From contig JAJYJR010000033.1 in the NCBI GenBank assembly GCA_021789355.1, positions 1 through 20,332 of the forward strand: 20,332 nucleotides of DNA, in the 5' to 3' direction. Position 1 is the stretch's first letter, and each line of letters begins with the position of its first letter. The notes under the pieces are model-generated. The model was given only the letters and a program-made list of their open reading frames with translations, was not told the DNA's origin and ran no database searches. Source of the DNA: Chloroflexota bacterium. GTDB lineage: Bacteria; Chloroflexota; Limnocylindria; Limnocylindrales; CSP1-4. Shown here piece by piece: positions 14,175 to 20,332 of the stretch. The position numbers and the translations under genes are program-made.

Positions 14175-15611
14175 TCAGCCCTGGCCGCCTCGGCGGTCCA
14201 GTCTCTTCCGTGCCGCCGCGACCGCCTCGCGCACCCGCGCCGGGGCCGTTCCACCCGTGACGCATGGCCGCTCGACCGCGGCCTCCAGCGTCGCCGCCCG
14301 GCGGAGCTCGCCGCCCAGCCCCGATCCCACCTCGCCGGCGAGCCGGCGCGCCTCGGGCCCCTCCTCGGCCGCCAGCGTCTCCCGAAACGCCTCGTCATCC
14401 AGCTGATCGAGCCGGCAGCCCTGTCGCTCGGCCTCGGCCACGAGGCGTCCCGCCACGTGGTGGGCGACGCGGAACGGAAGGCCGCGCTCCACCAGCGCAT
14501 CGGCGACCGACGTCGCGGTCACGTGGCCGCGCAGGGCCGCCTCGCGCATGCGGTCCGCCTCGAACGAGATCCCGCCCACGACGGCGGCCATCACGCGCAG
14601 CGAGGAGCCGAGCACGGCGGCCCCGTCGAACAGCGGCGCCTTGTCCTCCTGCAGGTCCCGCTGGTAGGCGAGCGGCAACCCCTTGAGCACGCCCAGCATC
14701 GTGGCCAGATGGCCGGCCACTCGCGCCGCGCGCGCCCGCACCAGCTCGCACGGATCCGGGTTCTTCTTGTTCGGCATCATCGACGAGCCGGTGGCATGCG
14801 CATCCGCGAGCGTGACCCATCCGAACGCCGGGTTGGACCACCACACGAGCTCCTCGGCCAGTCGGGAGAGATGCACCATGGCGAGCGCTGCGGCGGCCAG
14901 GAACTCGACCACGAAGTCACGGTCGCTCACCGCGTCCAGCGAGTTGGCGGTGACGCCCGAGAAGCCCAGGTCGGCGGCAGTCGCCTCGCGATCGAGCGCA
15001 AAGCCGGCGCCCGCGAGCGCACCAGCGCCAAGGGGCGAGCGGTCGGCCCGCCGCGCGCAGTCGGCCAGCCGGCCCCGGTCGCGCTCCAGCATCTCGACGT
15101 AGGCCAGCAAGTGGTGGGCGAGCAGCACCGGCTGCGCGGGCTGCACGTGGGTCATGCCCGGCAGGATCGCCCCGCCGTCCCGTTCCGCCCGGTCCACCAG
15201 CGCCCGCTCGAACGCGACCAGGTCGCCGTCCAGGTCGCGGATCGTCCGTCGGAGCCACATGCGCAGATCGAGCGCCACCTGGTCGTTGCGCGATCGCCCG
15301 GTGTGCAGCTTGCCGGCCACCGGACCGAGGCGCGCCGTGAGGGCTGCCTCGAGGTTGAGGTGGACGTCCTCGAGCGCCGGGTCCCACGCCAACGTGCCGG
15401 CGTCGACGTCCCGGCGCAGCGCGTGGAGGCCCTCCACGAGCCGTCGGGACTCGTCCGCGGTCAGCAGTCCGGCCCGCTCGAGCCCGCGCACGTGGGCCAT
15501 CGACCCATCGATGTCGTCGACCGCCAGCGCACGGTCGACCTCGACCGAGCGAGTCGCGTCGGCGATCAGCGGATCGGTCTCGCCGCTGAACCGCCCGCCC
15601 CACATCCGCAT
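14175..15611 (-). CDS. argH: Argininosuccinate lyase
   Basis: The 478-residue enzyme cleaves argininosuccinate to arginine and fumarate, the last step of arginine synthesis, in the cytoplasm. It is complete: it starts MRMWGGRFSG, contains TGRSRNDQV (104-112), the catalytic MTHVQPAQP with His155, and the fumarase/lyase signature GSSMMPNKKNPD (275-286). The ATG at 15611 follows GAGGAGGG at a good distance; a second ATG two codons later is possible. The frame runs on upstream to 16118 but that part overlaps the MFS gene and is a shadow. No other arginine gene is nearby; the usual partner argG is absent from the window. Confidence 0.97.
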   Translation of the reverse strand: MRMWGGRFSGETDPLIADATRSVEVDRALAVDDIDGSMAHVRGLERAGLLTADESRRLVEGLHALRRDVDAGTLAWDPALEDVHLNLEAALTARLGPVAGKLHTGRSRNDQVALDLRMWLRRTIRDLDGDLVAFERALVDRAERDGGAILPGMTHVQPAQPVLLAHHLLAYVEMLERDRGRLADCARRADRSPLGAGALAGAGFALDREATAADLGFSGVTANSLDAVSDRDFVVEFLAAAALAMVHLSRLAEELVWWSNPAFGWVTLADAHATGSSMMPNKKNPDPCELVRARAARVAGHLATMLGVLKGLPLAYQRDLQEDKAPLFDGAAVLGSSLRVMAAVVGGISFEADRMREAALRGHVTATSVADALVERGLPFRVAHHVAGRLVAEAERQGCRLDQLDDEAFRETLAAEEGPEARRLAGEVGSGLGGELRRAATLEAAVERPCVTGGTAPARVREAVAAARKRLDRRGGQG

Positions 15612-15630
15612 CGTGTCCCTCCTCAAAGGC

Positions 15631-15636
15631 GAGTGT
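15631..15636 (-). promoter_or_regulatory. Possible -10 element of argH
   Basis: On the minus strand the sequence CCGATACACTCG contains TACACT about 20 bases before the argH ATG. This would give a short leader carrying only the ribosome site. There is no clear -35. The rest of the 179-base gap to the MFS gene (15612-15790) is GC-rich with several short C/G palindromes and no other feature I can support. Confidence 0.35.
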
Positions 15637-15790
15637 ATCGGGTGGGCGGCCCGGGGCGCCGGGTCCGGTGCCGCACGCGATCCCGTGGTGCGGGGCCCGG
15701 GGGTGCGGGGCACAGTCCTGCGCGCGGCCCGGGGGCAGCTTGGGCCACTGGCGCGCGATCCGGGGGGCGGGCCCAGGCGCGCTCCTTCTC

Positions 15791-17104
15791 CTACCAGCGC
15801 GAGCCCCCCACGCGAACCTCGCCCCGTGCCGGCACGTAGCGCCATGCCACCACCGCGGCCGCGACGGAGGTCACGGCGCTCACCAGGAAGACCGGGGCGT
15901 GCCCGTACGCGCCGAACAGCAGGCCGCCACCGAGGTTCGCGATCATCGATGCGACCCCCATCGCGCTCATACCGTAGAGCGCCTGGCCGCTCCCCTGCAG
16001 CTGGTCGGGCAGCAGCGCGCCAACGGTCAGCACGATCGTGACGGTCAGCGACCCGTACGCGAGCCCGGTCAGGACCCGGGAGGCGATGATCAGGGTGGGG
16101 TCGGCGAGGACCACCCACGAGACGAACGCGAGGGCATAGAGCCCGCAGGCAAGCGCGAACAGCCCGCGCAGCCCGAGGCGGGAGACGAAACGGGCGGCGG
16201 CCAGCATCGCGGGGATCTCGAAGATCGCGGACACGGAGGCGGAGAGCGCGATCACCGACGGCGCGCCACCCAGCTCCACGAGACGCAGCGGCAGGAACGT
16301 GAAGCTCGCCAGCACGCCCAGGTGCGCGAGCACCACGGCCGCCATGAACCCGACAAGCCGGGGCTCGACCTCGATCGCGACGCCGATCGATCCGGCGAGC
16401 TCCCTCCAGCGCCGCGCGCGCCCTGGCGCGCCGGGGCCGGGGGCACGAGGTCGCGGCTCGACCACGCCCCGGAGCGGCGGATCCTCTCCGACCGGTCCGC
16501 TCTCGCCGCGCTCGAGGACGCCCGGCTGGTGGCGTGGCGCACCGGGAGGTGGCCGGTAGTCGGCGAGGCGCGCCCGGGGCGCGTCCTGTACCGCGACGGC
16601 CACGAGCGCGACCAGGACGCCCGACGCCATCGCGAGGAAGTACGACAGGCCGTACCCGACCACGTCGTACGCGAACCCGGCGGCCAGCGTCGCGACCGCG
16701 AACGAGCCGCTCTCGATGAGCCGGAAGCGACCGTACCGGCCGGGGTTCGCCGCCAGCGCGTGGACCGCGAGGGCGTCGGTGAGCATGCCGGCCCCCGACC
16801 CGACGACGTAGTAGGCAACCACGGCGCAGGCGACCAGCGGCAACGCCACCGGCGCACCGAACAGCAGCGCGACCGCCCCGGAGCCGAGTGCCGCGGCCTG
16901 GAGCGCTCGCCGGCGCCCCAGCACCACGTCACCCAGGTGCCCCCACACCGGCAGGGCGACCACGTAACCCACCGCCGTGAGCGCCGTGACGGCCCCGATC
17001 GCCGGGGCGGAGAAGCCGCGCTGCTCGAGGATCACCGGCACGAACGGCATGAGGACGCCGATGAGGACGCCGACGATCAGGTAGAGGCCGCGGAGGGGGT
17101 GCAC
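15791..17104 (-). CDS. Major facilitator superfamily transporter
   Basis: About 437 residues with twelve predicted helices in two sets of six. The loop after helix 2 reads WGHLGDVVLGRRRALQ, the MFS cytoplasmic loop motif; the second half has the related ISR-like loop ARFVSRLGLRG. A Pro/Gly/Arg-rich cytoplasmic linker of about 60 residues separates the halves. It most resembles the MFS_1-like and nucleoside-symporter branch, but the substrate is unknown. The start is unclear: GTG at 17104 places the first helix at the N-terminus; TTG at 17164 would add 20 Arg/Pro-rich residues. Neither has a strong ribosome site. It is divergent from the Rrf2 gene. Confidence 0.82.
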   Translation of the reverse strand: MHPLRGLYLIVGVLIGVLMPFVPVILEQRGFSAPAIGAVTALTAVGYVVALPVWGHLGDVVLGRRRALQAAALGSGAVALLFGAPVALPLVACAVVAYYVVGSGAGMLTDALAVHALAANPGRYGRFRLIESGSFAVATLAAGFAYDVVGYGLSYFLAMASGVLVALVAVAVQDAPRARLADYRPPPGAPRHQPGVLERGESGPVGEDPPLRGVVEPRPRAPGPGAPGRARRWRELAGSIGVAIEVEPRLVGFMAAVVLAHLGVLASFTFLPLRLVELGGAPSVIALSASVSAIFEIPAMLAAARFVSRLGLRGLFALACGLYALAFVSWVVLADPTLIIASRVLTGLAYGSLTVTIVLTVGALLPDQLQGSGQALYGMSAMGVASMIANLGGGLLFGAYGHAPVFLVSAVTSVAAAVVAWRYVPARGEVRVGGSRW

Positions 17105-17189
17105 GGCAGACCATGGTAGGCGCCGCAGCCGCGCGCCAGGAGGCGACCGGACCACGGCGGGCAATCCCGGGTCCGCCCGCGCCGGCGTG

Positions 17190-17195
17190 GCATAC
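17190..17195 (+). promoter_or_regulatory. Possible -10 element giving a near-leaderless Rrf2 mRNA
   Basis: CATACT lies 10 bases before the ATG at 17206. If it is the -10 box, transcription would start at or just before the start codon, and no ribosome site is seen upstream of that ATG. No convincing -35 is visible. Confidence 0.3.
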
Positions 17196-17205
17196 TCGTC
17201 CGAAC

Positions 17206-17649
17206 ATGCGACTCGAGCTGACGCGACGGGGGGACTACGCCGTTCGCGCGGCCATCGCGCTGGCCTCCGCGGACGGGAACGGGCTCCTCAGCACCCGCCG
17301 GATCGCCGCCGAGATGCAGATCCCGCCGCGGTTCCTGCCCCAGGTCATGGCCGACCTGGTCCGCGCCGACCTGGTGGTGGCGACGACCGGGCGCTCGGGG
17401 GGGTACCGCCTGGCGCGACCGGCCGTCGAGATCTCCCTGCTCGCTGTCATCCGCGCCGCCGAGCACGAGCACGCCGTCCGGACCTGCATCCTCCGGGGCG
17501 GACCCTGCGATCCCGAGGGCCGCTGCGACGTCCACGACGTGTTCTCCGACGCGCGGGATGCGCTGCTTCGCTCCCTCGGCGAGGCGACGCTGGCCGGGGT
17601 GGCGGAGGCCCGGCGACGGCGGCTGCCCGGGGCCGTCGCGGCGTCGTAG
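17206..17649 (+). CDS. Rrf2-family transcription regulator with Fe-S cluster cysteines
   Basis: A 147-residue winged-helix regulator starting MRLELTRRGDYAVRAA, typical of Rrf2. The recognition region IPPRFLPQVMADLVRADLV is followed by GRSGGYRLARP, and three Cys (94, 101, 107) lie in CILRGGPCDPEGRC before DVFSDARD, close to the C-x5-C-x5-C spacing of IscR and NsrR. Such proteins bind a 2Fe-2S or 4Fe-4S cluster and sense iron-sulfur status, nitric oxide or redox state. With nirK nearby an NsrR-like NO sensor is likely, though an IscR-like role is possible. It is divergent from the MFS gene and convergent with the polytopic membrane protein. Confidence 0.88.
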   Translation: MRLELTRRGDYAVRAAIALASADGNGLLSTRRIAAEMQIPPRFLPQVMADLVRADLVVATTGRSGGYRLARPAVEISLLAVIRAAEHEHAVRTCILRGGPCDPEGRCDVHDVFSDARDALLRSLGEATLAGVAEARRRRLPGAVAAS

Positions 17650-17672
17650 CGCTTCGTCGCGCGGCTCACCTC

Positions 17673-17707
17673 CCGTGCCCCGGCTGCGAGTTCCGCGCCA
17701 GGCACGG
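17673..17707. terminator. Possible bidirectional terminator between convergent genes
   Basis: CCGTGCC (17673-17679) and GGCACGG (17701-17707) form a 7-bp stem with a 21-base loop in the 61-base gap between the Rrf2 gene and the membrane protein gene that ends at 17711. There is no T run, so intrinsic termination is uncertain. Confidence 0.3.
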
Positions 17708-17710
17708 AGT

Positions 17711-18946
17711 TCAGGGCCGCGGCTCGCGCGCGAGGGTCGCCGCGAGCAGAAGCCCCAGGCCGATGAGCAGCGTGCCGGCCACGAGCACGGCACCCGCCTC
17801 GGCCGGTGCGGGGCTGGATGTCGCGAGCCCCACGGCCAGGAGCGCCACGCCCCCGTTCATCGCGATGATCCGGGGCACGGCCGCGATCCCCAGGATCCCA
17901 CGCTGCCGCGCGTGCCGGCGGGGTGATCCACCGGCGATCGCGGGCAGCAGGTGGGTCCATGCCCCGACCAGCGACTGGGCGATCCACCCGGCCGCGAGGG
18001 GCGCGCCCACCGCCGGGAGCGACCAGGCACCGGGCGTCGCGCCCTGGAGCAGCACGCGACCCGCGGCAGCCGCGACCGCGATCGCGAACCAGGCGACCCC
18101 GGCACCGAGGCTCCCGATCGCGACGGCCCGCCACGAGAGGTCGCCCGTCCAGCGGCCCCGTGCGTGCCACGCGCCGGCAACGTAGGCGACGAGACCCAGC
18201 GCGCCGGCGAGCTCGATCACGGCCCCCACCAGGCCGATCGCGTCGCTCCGCGCCAGGTATGCGAGGGCGACCAGGGGCGCACCGATCGCGAGCCCGACCA
18301 CCATCACCCGCATGCGGATGCCGCCCGAGATCCGGCTCCCGACCACAGTGGGATAGAGGTGCACCAGGGTCCCGGCGACCACGAGCGAGACGAACCCCAG
18401 CAGGTTGAGCCAGGCGTGCATCGGCTTGAGCCAGGTCCAGTCGGCCTGCACCGGACCGAAGCCACCGACCTCGAACGTGCCGAGGGTCGCGCCGATCGCG
18501 ACGTCCGCCAGCGCGACGCCGTACGCGACGAGCACCCAGGGGTGGCGGCTGCCGAGCGCCCGGCGCAGCGGCAGGAACGCCGTGAGGGCCAGCAACACGA
18601 TGCCCGCGACGAACGACGCGCCCCCGCCCGCGGCCAGGAGCGGCACGTGCCCGGCGAACCCGCCGCTGACCGCCAGCGCGCCCGCACCCAGCAGCACGAG
18701 CACGGCGGCCCGCAGTTCCCAGCGTGCCGGCCGTCCCGCGAGCAGCGAGGCGGTGAAGAACGGCAGTGCCGCCGCGATGGCCTGAGAGGCTGCGCCGGCC
18801 AGCGCCAGGTGGAGCGGCAGCCAGTCGCCCATGCGGACCCGCGCCGGCAGCACCGCCGACGCCAGCGACAGGAGCAGGAAGCCACCCGCCACCCACAGGC
18901 CGGCGGACGTGACCCGACGGTCGGCCGTCCGCTCCCGGGCGCGCAT
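17711..18946 (-). CDS. Polytopic membrane protein with conserved-looking His, probable nitrite/heme-copper-like partner of NirK
   Basis: The 411-residue protein has about eleven or twelve helices. Membrane-placed His are His46 (PLHLALAG), His100 (FAGHVPL), His177 (KPMHAWLNLLGF), His196 (TLVHLYPTVVG) and His332 (AWTHLLPAI). The HAWLNLLGF and HLYPTVVG segments resemble heme-binding helices of NnrS and heme-copper oxidase-like proteins and the membrane domain that is fused to copper nitrite reductase in some Actinobacteria; this comparison is from memory. It probably binds heme or copper and passes electrons to, or handles NO from, the nitrite reductase. It is divergent from nirK with about 137 bases between them. 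The ATG at 18946 has only a weak AGGTGACC ribosome site. Confidence 0.7.
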   Translation of the reverse strand: MRARERTADRRVTSAGLWVAGGFLLLSLASAVLPARVRMGDWLPLHLALAGAASQAIAAALPFFTASLLAGRPARWELRAAVLVLLGAGALAVSGGFAGHVPLLAAGGGASFVAGIVLLALTAFLPLRRALGSRHPWVLVAYGVALADVAIGATLGTFEVGGFGPVQADWTWLKPMHAWLNLLGFVSLVVAGTLVHLYPTVVGSRISGGIRMRVMVVGLAIGAPLVALAYLARSDAIGLVGAVIELAGALGLVAYVAGAWHARGRWTGDLSWRAVAIGSLGAGVAWFAIAVAAAAGRVLLQGATPGAWSLPAVGAPLAAGWIAQSLVGAWTHLLPAIAGGSPRRHARQRGILGIAAVPRIIAMNGGVALLAVGLATSSPAPAEAGAVLVAGTLLIGLGLLLAATLAREPRP

Positions 18947-18968
18947 CAGCAGGTCACCTGGATCAGTC

Positions 18969-18982
18969 GGGCCATTCGGCCC
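18969..18982. promoter_or_regulatory. Short palindrome in the divergent nirK control region
   Basis: GGGCC-ATTC-GGCCC is a perfect 5-bp inverted repeat with a 4-base loop, lying between the membrane protein start and the nirK -35 box. It could be part of an operator; it is short. Confidence 0.3.
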
Positions 18983-18999
18983 TTGGCGTCACCGGCCGG

Positions 19000-19028
19000 T
19001 TGACGTGTGCTGCCCATCAACAAATACT
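19000..19028 (+). promoter_or_regulatory. Sigma-70-like promoter of nirK
   Basis: TTGACG (19000-19005) and AATACT (19023-19028) are spaced by exactly 17 bases, placing the start of transcription near 19035 and giving a leader of about 50 bases before the ATG at 19084. The AT-rich -10 stands out from the GC-rich surroundings. GTTGA (18999-19003) and TCAAC (19017-19021) form a 5-bp inverted repeat around 13 bases that overlaps the -35, a possible regulator site. Confidence 0.7.
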
Positions 19029-19083
19029 AAGTGGAGCGCTTATGGTTCGTCCCCGGAGTGAGGCTCGAACGGGAGGGAACACG

Positions 19084-20250
19084 ATGCATCGACAGCTCGC
19101 GCTGACGTCTGCCGTCCTCACTGTGGCGCTGCTCGCCGGCGCCTGCGTGACGAGCGGACAGGCAACCTGGACCGAGGCACCGGTCCCGGCGCTCCCCGGT
19201 CCGGTCACCGGTCCGGCCGCGAGCGCCGGGTCGACCGCCGCGGCCAACGCCACCGGGGCAACGTCGGGAGCCGCGATGCCGGGCATGGGCGCATCGACCT
19301 CCTCGTCCACGTCTTCCGCACCCTACCAGCTGCCGTCACCCGACCCCAGCGCCGCTCCCTACCAGCTCTACGACGCCACGGCGCCGGCCGTGCTGCCCGG
19401 GACCGACCACACCATCACGCTCACGGTCGAGGAGAAGGACTTCACGATCGCCACGGGGTATGTGGTGCACGCCTGGACGTTCAACGGCCAGATCCCCGCT
19501 CCGGTGATCCGCGTGCACTACGGCGACACGGTGCGGGTGCACCTGGTCAACCCCGCGACCAGCACTATGCCCCACTCGCTCGACTTCCACGCCAGCCAGG
19601 TCGCCTGGAACGGGCCCATGCAGTCGGTGAACCCGGGACACGACGCCTGGTACGTCTGGCACGCCGACTATGCCGGGGTCTGGATGTACCACTGCGGCAC
19701 CGCGCCCGCGCTGGACCACATCGCGAACGGCATGTACGGGATGGTCATCGTCGAGCCGAAGGGCGGCCTGCCCAGGGTCGACAGGGAGTTCACCATCGTC
19801 CAGAGCGAGTGGTACTTCGGCGGGCAGGGCAAGCCGGTCGACTTCACCCGCGCGGCGGCCACCGATCCCGCGCCCGACTTCGTGGTGTTCAACGGCGTGG
19901 CGAACCAGTACAAGGACCACCCGCTGCTGGTCGACACCGGCAAGACCGTGCGCATCTTCGTCCTCGACGCGGGGCCCAACATCGGCACCTCGTTCCACAT
20001 CGTGGGCACCATCTTCAACACCGTGATCAAGGAGGGCGTGGCGCTGTCGCCGGGCAACACCGGTGGATGGGGCTCGCAGGCCGTCGATCTCTCTCCCGCG
20101 CAGGGGGCGATCGTGCAGTTCGTGCCGCCGGAGGACGGCCAGTACGTGATGGTGGATCACGCCTTCACGTACGCCACGCACGGCGCGATGGCGATCATCC
20201 AGGCGGGCGACGGCGTCTACAAGGGCACCTCGCAGCAGCAGGTCCCGTGA
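19084..20250 (+). CDS. nirK: Copper-containing nitrite reductase, lipoprotein
   Basis: The 388-residue protein reduces nitrite to nitric oxide outside the membrane. Residues 1-21 are a lipoprotein signal ending LLAGAC (Cys21), followed by a Ser/Ala/Pro-rich linker to about residue 90. The two cupredoxin domains carry the type 1 copper ligands His164, Cys204, His212 and Met217 and the type 2 ligands His169, His203 and probably His359; catalytic Asp167 and His305 (GTSFHIVG) are in place. The spacing HSLDFH matches the known His-Asp-His of NirK. The ATG at 19084 has GGGAGGG seven bases upstream; an upstream in-frame start at 19000 would fall in the promoter. A related multicopper oxidase is possible, but the active-site set fits nitrite reductase. 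Confidence 0.92.
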   Translation: MHRQLALTSAVLTVALLAGACVTSGQATWTEAPVPALPGPVTGPAASAGSTAAANATGATSGAAMPGMGASTSSSTSSAPYQLPSPDPSAAPYQLYDATAPAVLPGTDHTITLTVEEKDFTIATGYVVHAWTFNGQIPAPVIRVHYGDTVRVHLVNPATSTMPHSLDFHASQVAWNGPMQSVNPGHDAWYVWHADYAGVWMYHCGTAPALDHIANGMYGMVIVEPKGGLPRVDREFTIVQSEWYFGGQGKPVDFTRAAATDPAPDFVVFNGVANQYKDHPLLVDTGKTVRIFVLDAGPNIGTSFHIVGTIFNTVIKEGVALSPGNTGGWGSQAVDLSPAQGAIVQFVPPEDGQYVMVDHAFTYATHGAMAIIQAGDGVYKGTSQQQVP

Positions 20251-20260
20251 GCGCGGGAGC

Positions 20261-20332
20261 CCGGCGCTTCCGGACCCGGCGCTTCCGGACCCGGCGCTTC
20301 CGGACCCGGCTCTTCCGGACCCGGCTCTTCCG
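20261..20332. repeat. 15-bp tandem repeat array running off the window
   Basis: The unit CCGGCGCTTCCGGAC occurs three times (20261-20305), followed by CCGGCTCTTCCGGAC once in full (20306-20320) and 12 bases of another (20321-20332). The unit length is a multiple of three. In the nirK frame beyond its stop it reads PGASG repeats; in the frame of the GTG at 20247, which overlaps the nirK stop as GTGA, it reads RRFRT repeats. It may be the beginning of another gene or an intergenic array; its end is not visible. Confidence 0.85.

Noticed and set aside
17235..18896. 553-codon minus-strand frame spanning the membrane protein and Rrf2 genes
   Set aside because: It overlaps two recognisable genes in other frames and is Gly/Arg/Ala-rich without a family match.
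18999..19021. FNR/CRP-type box before nirK (TTGA and TCAA half sites)
   Set aside because: The half sites are 13 bases apart, not the four expected for FNR, and they coincide with the -35 element.
20261..20332. CRISPR array
   Set aside because: Units are contiguous 15-mers without spacers.

Overview
The window is a very GC-rich bacterial segment, dense in genes, with no rRNA, tRNA, insertion sequence or CRISPR array that I can see. The gene set suggests a soil or groundwater bacterium, perhaps a high-GC Chloroflexota lineage or an actinobacterium. It includes a tetrathionate-reductase-type molybdoenzyme, a CO-dehydrogenase/xanthine-dehydrogenase-type molybdenum hydroxylase, a lipoprotein copper nitrite reductase, and chromate and arsenic transport genes. 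The taxonomic guess is weak and rests on composition and gene content only.

Left edge (1-3195, + strand): the C-terminal two thirds of a TtrA-like molybdopterin oxidoreductase enters from outside the window. It is followed by the decayed C-terminal half of a proton-pump-type P-type ATPase, with a missing N-terminus, two single-G frameshifts, an apparent internal deletion and a stop codon.

Main block (13653 down to 3254, - strand, about 10.4 kb, twelve genes in one direction): TauE/SafE exporter, ArsR-type regulator with a CVC metal site, CYSC thioredoxin-like protein, ACR3/BASS-type transporter, OsmC-like protein, universal stress protein, ChrA chromate transporter, and a two-cluster ferredoxin/flavin reductase. 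After a 165-base gap come the three subunits of a molybdenum hydroxylase (FAD, 2Fe-2S, Mo) and a second universal stress protein. Short gaps and ATGA or TGATG overlaps suggest one or two operons. The first half reads as an oxyanion, metalloid or reactive-sulfur stress island; the second half is a redox enzyme of unknown substrate.

Middle (13845-17104): a small thioredoxin-like DF-family protein on + converges with no gap on a complete argininosuccinate lyase (argH, -). An MFS transporter (-) follows.

Right edge (17206-20332): an Rrf2 regulator with three Cys suited to an Fe-S cluster (+), a His-containing polytopic membrane protein (-), and a copper nitrite reductase lipoprotein (nirK, +) behind a good sigma-70-like promoter. 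The membrane protein and nirK are divergent and share about 137 bases of control region. A nitrite/nitric-oxide module under Rrf2 control is the simplest reading. Just after nirK a 15-bp tandem repeat begins and runs off the window.
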